This document shows positions 43,172 to 48,446 of a DNA stretch of 48,446 nucleotides, one piece after another. Source of the DNA: JAVBUP01 sp031555175 (GTDB taxonomy: Bacteria; Bacillota_I; Bacilli_A; Erysipelotrichales; Coprobacillaceae); contig JAVBUP010000014.1 in NCBI GenBank assembly GCA_031555175.1, positions 1-48,446 of the forward strand, in the 5' to 3' direction. Both the position numbers and the translations under genes were made by a program. Under the pieces are notes generated by a model. It searched no databases. It had not been told where the DNA came from and was given only the letters and a program-made list of their open reading frames with translations. Position 1 is the stretch's first letter. Each line of letters opens with the position of its first letter.

Positions 43172-44578
43172 ATGGAAAACAAAAATGTCGGAAAAGTAGT
43201 TCGTATTGTTGGACCGGTAATTGACGTAGCTTTCCCAAATGACGCGGTATTACCAGCGTTAAATAATGCGATAGAAATAACTAATAATGAAAGAGTTCTG
43301 ATTGTTGAGGTAGCACAGCATGTTGGTGATGATATCGTTCGTTGTGTTGCGATGGATTCAACAGATGGATTTATTCGTGGAATTGATGCCATCGATACAG
43401 GAAAACCGATTAGTGTGCCTGTTGGACCGGAAACATTAGGTAGAATGTTTAACGTATTAGGAAATCCAATTGATGAAAAAGAACAAGTACCTGATACAGT
43501 GCGAAGAATGCCGATTCATCGCGAAGCCCCAGACTATATTGAACAAAGAACTGAAACTGAAATTCTTGAAACAGGAATTAAAGTTGTTGACTTAATATGC
43601 CCATTTATAAAAGGTGGTAAAGTTGGTTTGTTTGGTGGGGCAGGTGTAGGTAAAACTGTTGTTATTCAAGAGTTAATTAACAACATTGCTACTCAACATG
43701 GTGGGATCTCAGTATTCGCTGGTGTTGGAGAGCGTAGTCGTGAAGGGAATGATCTATACCATGAAATGATGGATAGTGGCGTACTTTCAAAGACTTCATT
43801 AGTATTTGGTCAAATGAATGAGCCCCCAGGAGCTCGTATGCGTGTTGCCCTATCAGGATTGACAATGGCTGAATATTTTAGAGATGAAGAATCTCAAGAC
43901 GTATTATTGTTTATAGATAACATTTTCCGTTTTACGCAAGCGGGATCAGAAGTATCAGCATTGCTTGGACGTGTGCCAAGTCAAGCTGGATATCAGCCAA
44001 CGCTTGCAACTGAAATGGGGCAGTTACAAGAGCGTATTACTTCAACAAGATCAGGTTCGGTAACGTCTGTTCAAGCGGTTTATGTGCCTGCCGATGACTT
44101 AACAGATCCAGCTCCTGCCACAACTTTTACGCATCTTGATTCGAAAGTAGTGCTTGATCGTGATATTGCGGCGCTAGGATTATATCCTGCTGTCGACCCA
44201 CTTAACTCTGCGAGTAGAGCTTTAGATCCTTTAATTGTAGGAAAAGATCATTATGAAGTTGCTCATGGTATTCAAGAAATATTACAAAGATTCCAAGAAC
44301 TTCAAGATATTATTGCAATTCTTGGAATGGATGAATTATCAGATGATGATAAAGCAGTTATTGGACGCGCCCGTCGTATTCGTAACTTCTTATCTCAACC
44401 ATTACATGTAGCTAGTCAATTTACAGGAAATGATGGTATTTATGTTCCTGTTGAAGAAACTATTCGTGGATTTAAAGAAATCTTAGAAGGTAAACACGAT
44501 GATCTTCCTGAACAAGCCTTCTACTATGTGGGAACTATTGAAGATGCAATCGAAAAAGCGAAAACATTAAATGAGTAA
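43172..44578 (+). CDS. atpD: ATP synthase F1 subunit beta
   Basis: 468 residues. Catalytic Walker A GGAGVGKT, GVGERSREGNDLYHEM, LLFIDNIFRFTQAGSEVSALLGRVPS and the DELSD(D) loop are intact. It holds the catalytic sites. GGAGGAC precedes ATG 43172. It overlaps atpC by 8 bp. Confidence 0.98.
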   Translation: MENKNVGKVVRIVGPVIDVAFPNDAVLPALNNAIEITNNERVLIVEVAQHVGDDIVRCVAMDSTDGFIRGIDAIDTGKPISVPVGPETLGRMFNVLGNPIDEKEQVPDTVRRMPIHREAPDYIEQRTETEILETGIKVVDLICPFIKGGKVGLFGGAGVGKTVVIQELINNIATQHGGISVFAGVGERSREGNDLYHEMMDSGVLSKTSLVFGQMNEPPGARMRVALSGLTMAEYFRDEESQDVLLFIDNIFRFTQAGSEVSALLGRVPSQAGYQPTLATEMGQLQERITSTRSGSVTSVQAVYVPADDLTDPAPATTFTHLDSKVVLDRDIAALGLYPAVDPLNSASRALDPLIVGKDHYEVAHGIQEILQRFQELQDIIAILGMDELSDDDKAVIGRARRIRNFLSQPLHVASQFTGNDGIYVPVEETIRGFKEILEGKHDDLPEQAFYYVGTIEDAIEKAKTLNE

Positions 44579-44969
44579 CAAGATTAACTTAAAAATCGTT
44601 ACACCACATGGACTTTATTTTCAAGGAGCAGTTGATGATTTAACACTTGATACTGTAAATGGGCAAATGGGTATTTTACCAAATCATCTACCATTGGTTA
44701 CAGTTTTAGCAATTGGCGAGATGCATTATCACATTGGAACAGAGTCTTCATCATTTGCGATAGCTGGTGGATTCTTACATGTTGATAAGCATGAAACAAT
44801 TATTATGACTGATGCAATTGAAAAGGCTGAGGATATTGATACTGCTAGAGCGGAAGCTGCAAAGCTAAGAGCTGAAGAAAGAATAGCAAGTAAAAGAGAA
44901 GATATTGATTTAGTTAGAGTAGATATAGCTTTGAAAAAAGCAATTAATCGTTTGAAAATTTCTCGATAG
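44571..44969 (+). CDS. atpC: ATP synthase F1 subunit epsilon
   Basis: 132 residues. N-terminal beta-sandwich with VTPHGLYF and LDTVNGQMGILPNHLPLVT, and a C-terminal helical hairpin (about 88-130) that can inhibit ATP hydrolysis. It ends the operon at a 10-bp terminator hairpin. The order B-E-F-H-A-G-D-C is canonical. Confidence 0.96.
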   Translation: MSNKINLKIVTPHGLYFQGAVDDLTLDTVNGQMGILPNHLPLVTVLAIGEMHYHIGTESSSFAIAGGFLHVDKHETIIMTDAIEKAEDIDTARAEAAKLRAEERIASKREDIDLVRVDIALKKAINRLKISR

Positions 44970-44970
44970 A

Positions 44971-44993
44971 AAAGACCGGATATTCCGGTCTTT
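44971..44993. terminator. Bidirectional terminator after atpC
   Basis: AAAGACCGGA (44971-44980), loop TAT, TCCGGTCTTT (44984-44993), a perfect 10-bp stem. A T-rich tail follows on the plus strand and TTTTC on the minus strand. It closes both the atp operon and the convergent HAD-Nudix pair. Confidence 0.9.
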
Positions 44994-45005
44994 ATTGTTA
45001 TGTTA

Positions 45006-45488
45006 TTATATGTATTGTTTATCTAAAATAGTAAACGTAGGCTTCGTTATATATGAGCAATAGCATATTTCACCATCGTATTTAAGATAATGGATATACT
45101 GTTCAATCATCGCAGGTGATTTAATATATGAAATAGCATCATTTCGTTTAACCCAGATTGACTCTGAGTTTTCATTTGAGGGAGTAGGAGTGCCTGATAT
45201 ATATTTACAGATGAAATTAAAGGTGACTTTTGTTGGAACATTATCATATTCACCAAACCCTTTACGTGATGCTACATTGGACCCTACAAAAAATAATTTG
45301 CCAACTTCAACAGTAATAGATGATTCCTCAGCTATTTCTCGAATTAGAGCTTCAACTAAACTTTCACCATTTTCAACTTGTCCGCCAGGTGGAACCCAAT
45401 CTCGCATATTATGTTTAACTAATAATACTTCATCATCTTTTTCAACTATACCAGTTACTGAGACTATATGTGTTGGAAATTCTTTCAT
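45006..45488 (-). CDS. Nudix hydrolase
   Basis: 160 residues. The Nudix box is GGQVENGESLVEALIREIAEE followed by SSI, so the usual Gly near the end of the box (REUXEEXGU) is Ser; all metal-binding glutamates are kept. It hydrolyses a nucleoside diphosphate linked to another group; the substrate is unknown. The second of two closely spaced ATGs is chosen: complement of 45486-45488, about 9 nt from GAAGGGA, whereas the first (at 45495-45497) abuts it. The HAD gene upstream ends 46 bp away, suggesting one transcript. Confidence 0.88.
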   Translation of the reverse strand: MKEFPTHIVSVTGIVEKDDEVLLVKHNMRDWVPPGGQVENGESLVEALIREIAEESSITVEVGKLFFVGSNVASRKGFGEYDNVPTKVTFNFICKYISGTPTPSNENSESIWVKRNDAISYIKSPAMIEQYIHYLKYDGEICYCSYITKPTFTILDKQYI

Positions 45489-45534
45489 TATTATCATTCC
45501 CTTCTATTGAAAGTGTATTCTAGAGGATATTATG

Positions 45535-46347
45535 TCAGTGAATGAGGTCAAGTTTAATAAGGGCATTATATATTCCATCCTTATTAACAGAATCTGTAAT
45601 GTATTTGGCTTTTGCTTTCATTTCAGAAGTACCATTACCCATGCATACGCCATAACCAACAAGACTCATCATTTCTAAATCATTTTGTGCATCTCCAAAG
45701 GCATAAGTATCATTAATATCAATCCCTAATTTTTTATATACAAATTCAACGGCAGTACCTTTTGTGAAGCCAGGCAAGCTTATATCAGCACGGATATTCC
45801 CAATTGTATATGGATCAACAACCCAATCACGGGGAACCTTGGCTAAACATTCGCGCATATCTTTCTCGCTATTGAACATAACAGTAGCCATATTAGCAAT
45901 AACATCTTCACATTTCCAAGTAAGCATTTTAGGATCAACATTTGTTGGATCGTAGTGACCTTTGGCAAATAATTCCATTTGTCTTAGAATAAGCGGGTGA
46001 TCAGCACTGCTCATCCAACCTCCGTGATGTCCACCGAATGTATATTCAGCATTATAATGCTTAAATAGATTAGCCATAAATTCTATTTGATCTGGTGTGA
46101 ATATGTTATCGAACCAAACTTGCTTATTCATTTCTATGTAGTTACCATTGCAAAAAATATAACCATCGAATTGAATATCTTTTAGTGAAGGTATAACATC
46201 CGCTCTCGCAGTGGCAATAACTATATAGTGACCAGCGGCTCTCAATTTATTAAAGGCATCGATAGTACTTGGTAGAGGAGTGTCCATATTATTTGGAAAA
46301 TCAACTAGTGTGCCATCGATATCAAAGAAGATTATTTTCTTTTTCAT
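45535..46347 (-). CDS. HAD-superfamily phosphatase, Cof type (class IIB)
   Basis: 270 residues. Motif I FFDIDGTLVDF, motif II in IVIATARA, a large cap domain, and motif IV FGDAQNDLEMMSLVGYGVCMGNG are typical of Cof/YkrA sugar-phosphate and flavin-phosphate phosphatases. The substrate is not predictable. AAAGGGA precedes the ATG (complement of 46345-46347). A -10 TATAAT (complement of 46379-46384) lies upstream; CATTG-N6-CAATG (46390-46405) sits at its -35 region. It is transcribed with the Nudix gene. Confidence 0.92.
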   Translation of the reverse strand: MKKKIIFFDIDGTLVDFPNNMDTPLPSTIDAFNKLRAAGHYIVIATARADVIPSLKDIQFDGYIFCNGNYIEMNKQVWFDNIFTPDQIEFMANLFKHYNAEYTFGGHHGGWMSSADHPLILRQMELFAKGHYDPTNVDPKMLTWKCEDVIANMATVMFNSEKDMRECLAKVPRDWVVDPYTIGNIRADISLPGFTKGTAVEFVYKKLGIDINDTYAFGDAQNDLEMMSLVGYGVCMGNGTSEMKAKAKYITDSVNKDGIYNALIKLDLIH

Positions 46348-46389
46348 ATAAAATCCCTTTCTATATTAATATATAACAATTATAGCAAA

Positions 46390-46405
46390 CATTGCACAAA
46401 CAATG
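46390..46405. promoter_or_regulatory. Inverted repeat between the HAD and MATE genes
   Basis: CATTG (46390-46394), six bases, CAATG (46401-46405). It overlaps the -35 region of the HAD promoter and lies 28 bp upstream of the MATE promoter. A possible operator; no regulator is nearby. Confidence 0.3.
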
Positions 46406-46432
46406 CTTTCAAATATTGAAATATATAACGCA

Positions 46433-46461
46433 TTGTCTTTTTATGTCTTTTATGATAGGAT
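46433..46461 (+). promoter_or_regulatory. Possible promoter of the MATE gene
   Basis: TTGTCT (46433-46438), 17-bp spacer, TAGGAT (46456-46461). Imperfect but well spaced; the start codon is about 32 bp downstream. Confidence 0.42.
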
Positions 46462-46493
46462 AGACAAATCGAGTATGGAGAATGTAAACTATT

Positions 46494-47888
46494 ATGAAAG
46501 AAAAAAATTATGATTTAACAAATGGACCAATTATAAACAAATTGCTTATGGTTGCGATCCCAATAATGGGAGTTCAGTTGATGCAGATGGCATACAATTT
46601 AACGGATATGTTTTGGTTAGGAAAAACTGGATCTGATTCCGTAGCAGCAAGTGGACTTTCAGGAATGTATTTATGGTTATCTGTAGCTTTTGTATTAATC
46701 GGGCAAATGGGAGCTAATATAGGAGTATCACAGTATTTAGGACGTCAAGATAAGGAGACTGCTGCCGCCTATGGGCAACATTCTTTATGGCTTTCTTTAA
46801 TCTTAGGAGCCGCATTTGGGGGAATGATGCTTCTTTTCCCAAAAGAATTAATTGGTGTATTTGGTGTCCAAAGTGTAGAGGTCGAAACTGCTGCTGCTAT
46901 CTATATGCGTATTGTAGCGATTGGTATAATACCAACATTCATATCGGGAACAATCAATGCATGCTTTACGGCTTCAGGTAATTCTAAATTAACTTTTTAC
47001 GTTAATGCTGCTGGGTTAGTAATAAACATGATTTTAGATCCGCTTATGATTCTTGTTTTTGATTTGGGTGTATCTGGGGCAGCGCTCGCTACAATTATTG
47101 GGCAAATAACTGTTTGTGTTCTATTCATAATTTGTATAAAAAAGGCGAAGGGAAGACCTTTCGAAAAGTTTGCTTTTCGTACAAAACTAGATAAACAAAA
47201 AATTTCACAAATTTTCAAATGGTCTTTACCAATCGCTCTAGAAAGTGGATTATTCACTTTATTAGCAATGGTGGTATCTCGTATCGTGAACACTTTTGGT
47301 ACTGATGCAGTAGCAGTTCAACAAGTTGGAACTCAAATGGAATCTCTTTCGTGGTTAATCGGGGGAGGATTTGCTAGCGCCGTGACAGCCTTTATAGGTC
47401 AAAATTATGGTGGAAAGAAATGGGAACGTATTCATCAATGCTTTAGAATTGGATCTATAGTTATGCTTGTCTGGGGCATAATAGTAACTTTAGGGCTTTA
47501 TTTCGGTGGATATCATTTAACTGGACTTTTCTTACAAGGAGATAAGCTGCAAACAATGGGAGCATCATATCTACATATCCTTGCATTATGCCAAGTATTT
47601 ATGTGCGTAGAAGGAGTTTCGGCGGGGATGTTTCGAGGGTGTGGAAATACGGTGCCGCCTAGCGCAATAAGTATTATTAGTAACGTAGTACGTGTACCAT
47701 TAGCCTACTTACTATCTCAACAGATTGGTTTAGAGGGGATATATTGGGCGGTTTGTATCACTTGTATTGGTCGAGGAATAATTATTGTTCTTTGGAGAGT
47801 GATAGAAAACCGAAAAATCCCACAAACAAGTGTGGATGGAGAGATTTTGATATCACCAGAGGTAAAAATATATGAGGAAGCAATTTAG
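46494..47888 (+). CDS. MATE-family multidrug efflux transporter
   Basis: 464 residues with 12 predicted helices in two homologous halves. N-terminal DLTNGPIINKLLMVAIPIMGVQLMQMAYNL-type start and NLTDMFWLGKTG, then the second-half ESGLFTLLAMVVSRIVNTFGTDAVAV and RGCGNTVPPSAIS. MATE transporters export cationic drugs in exchange for H+ or Na+. The substrate is not predictable. GGAG lies about 13 nt before ATG 46494, slightly long. A terminator follows at 47954. Confidence 0.94.
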   Translation: MKEKNYDLTNGPIINKLLMVAIPIMGVQLMQMAYNLTDMFWLGKTGSDSVAASGLSGMYLWLSVAFVLIGQMGANIGVSQYLGRQDKETAAAYGQHSLWLSLILGAAFGGMMLLFPKELIGVFGVQSVEVETAAAIYMRIVAIGIIPTFISGTINACFTASGNSKLTFYVNAAGLVINMILDPLMILVFDLGVSGAALATIIGQITVCVLFIICIKKAKGRPFEKFAFRTKLDKQKISQIFKWSLPIALESGLFTLLAMVVSRIVNTFGTDAVAVQQVGTQMESLSWLIGGGFASAVTAFIGQNYGGKKWERIHQCFRIGSIVMLVWGIIVTLGLYFGGYHLTGLFLQGDKLQTMGASYLHILALCQVFMCVEGVSAGMFRGCGNTVPPSAISIISNVVRVPLAYLLSQQIGLEGIYWAVCITCIGRGIIIVLWRVIENRKIPQTSVDGEILISPEVKIYEEAI

Positions 47889-47953
47889 GTAGTTTGGTAT
47901 CTATAATAGTCAAACTACTAATCTATCCTTAAATTTGGAAAAATCTAATCAAC

Positions 47954-47977
47954 GAATGCGAGAAGCATTCTTTTTTT
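47954..47977 (+). terminator. Intrinsic terminator after the MATE gene
   Basis: GAATGC (47954-47959), loop GAGAA, GCATTC (47965-47970), then seven T. An earlier stem GTAGTTTG (47889-47896) with CAAACTAC (47911-47918) has no T-run. Confidence 0.85.
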
Positions 47978-48244
47978 CTTCATCAAGATTAATACTTAAT
48001 AAGTAGATAAGATATTTTATGAAATATTGTTTTATAAAGCAGTCAATAAAATATCATAATTAAGAAAAATTTAAAAGGAGTTGGAGGAGAGGGTAATGGC
48101 AATCTGTACAAAATGATATGGACTAATATATTGATATCTATATCAAATAGTAACAGCAAATGATACGTGATGGACTCTAAAATAGAATGATAAAGACTGT
48201 ATAAAAATACCTAAAAAAATTTCGAAAATTAAATTATAAAATTG
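47978..48244. other. Gene-free stretch before the rRNA promoter
   Basis: No long ORF. A strong ribosome site (GGAGGAGAGGG, 48082-48092) precedes a 6-codon ORF MAICTK (48096-48116), which looks like a remnant or chance. From about 48205 to 48244 the sequence is dominated by A and T tracts, as in an rRNA UP element. Confidence 0.45.
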
Positions 48245-48273
48245 TTGACAGTATATTTCGCTTATGGTATTAT
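48245..48273 (+). promoter_or_regulatory. Ribosomal RNA operon promoter
   Basis: Consensus TTGACA (48245-48250), exact 17-bp spacer, TATTAT (48268-48273), behind an A/T-tract UP-like element. It lies about 150 bp before the 16S start, as in Firmicute rrn operons. Confidence 0.88.
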
Positions 48274-48308
48274 ATACAAGTCGCCGCTAATTAGAGTTGG
48301 TTGACAAA

Positions 48309-48328
48309 GATCCTTGAAAACTAAACAG
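48309..48328 (+). promoter_or_regulatory. rRNA leader boxA-like antitermination element
   Basis: CCTTGAAAACTAAACA is close to the CTTTGAAAACT(G/A)AACA element found in Firmicute rRNA leaders, thought to recruit Nus factors. Placed between promoter and 16S. Confidence 0.55.
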
Positions 48329-48425
48329 AACACGTCAATAACAATAACAAATCAGCGACCTCGAAGCTGAAAAAAAAGAAGAGGGAATTAGGAAATGAGC
48401 TAAATGTAGAAATACATTCAAACTA

Positions 48426-48446
48426 AACAATGGAGAGTTTGATCCT
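48426..48446 (+). rRNA. 16S ribosomal RNA, 5' end only
   Basis: GGAGAGTTTGATCCT at 48432-48446 is the universal start of bacterial 16S rRNA (the 27F primer region). Only the first 20 or so bases are in the window; the exact mature 5' end is approximate. Confidence 0.93.

Noticed and set aside
45190..45510. 106-codon plus-strand ORF opposite the Nudix gene
   Set aside because: The minus strand carries an intact Nudix box; the plus-strand frame has none.
47889..47918. GTAGTTTG/CAAACTAC stem as the MATE terminator
   Set aside because: It lacks a following T-run; the hairpin at 47954-47977 is the better terminator.
1..48446. CRISPR array, tRNA genes, intact insertion sequence or prophage
   Set aside because: No regularly spaced direct repeats, cloverleaf-type sequence, transposase or phage structural gene was seen while reading both strands.

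Overview
The window is AT-rich DNA from a low-GC Firmicute. The genes use the standard code, have strong Shine-Dalgarno sites and sit in tight operons. Two gene orders recall Bacillus: ppaX-rapZ-yvcK-whiA near the start, and prfA-prmC-spoIIR-like ... ywlC-rpiB-glyA-upp-atp further on. The cell looks Gram-positive (lipoproteins, HPr kinase, PyrR-type attenuation, an F-type ATP synthase). The spoIIR homologue is shortened, which hints at a lineage that has lost or reduced sporulation, possibly in the Erysipelotrichia/Turicibacter neighbourhood. That placement is inference and should be tested with the 16S gene whose first bases end the window.

Layout. 1-1690: tail of an upstream gene, then an ABC-F ATPase preceded by an 8-codon ORF embedded in a hairpin. 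1731-6509: ppaX, rapZ, yvcK, whiA, then a small membrane protein, an XRE regulator and two tiny membrane proteins. 6627-10262: malQ, a frameshifted four-helix membrane gene, and gpmI with a clean promoter. 10364-10882: a GNAT acetyltransferase. 10992-16939: a GntR(YtrA-type)-controlled ABC operon with one YtrB-like ATPase, its permease, and two consecutive ATPase-FtsX fusion transporters. 17106-19145: a membrane protein, a YozG-like HTH protein and a lipoprotein. 19247-20191: hprK. 20302-23210: ECF sigma factor, anti-sigma factor and lipoprotein. 23364-25763: prfA, prmC and the shortened spoIIR-like gene. 25849-33722 (minus): two large related c-di-GMP proteins. 34076-35401: uraA behind a PyrR-type attenuator. 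35498-44969: ywlC-rpiB-glyA-upp-atpI-atpBEFHAGDC as one compact transcription unit. 45006-46347 (minus): Nudix and HAD hydrolases. 46494-47888: MATE efflux pump. 47889-48446: rRNA promoter, leader and the first bases of 16S rRNA.

How the genes work together. Carbon control is represented by HPr kinase and PpaX, which removes the pyrophosphate made when HPr-Ser-P is dephosphorylated; they lie about 17 kb apart here. RapZ, YvcK and WhiA link central metabolism with envelope synthesis and division. uraA and upp together give uracil salvage. Envelope-stress or drug-response modules are common: the ABC-F protein, the GntR/ABC operon, ECF/anti-sigma and MATE.

Most interesting points: the ABC-F leader hairpin; an ATP synthase c subunit with two carboxylates spaced exactly as in Na+-type rings (E25 and E58-T59); a 1704-residue c-di-GMP sensor with two extracellular solute-binding-like domains and its truncated tandem paralogue; the eroded spoIIR; and the broken membrane gene after malQ. 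No CRISPR array, tRNA gene or intact insertion sequence was seen.
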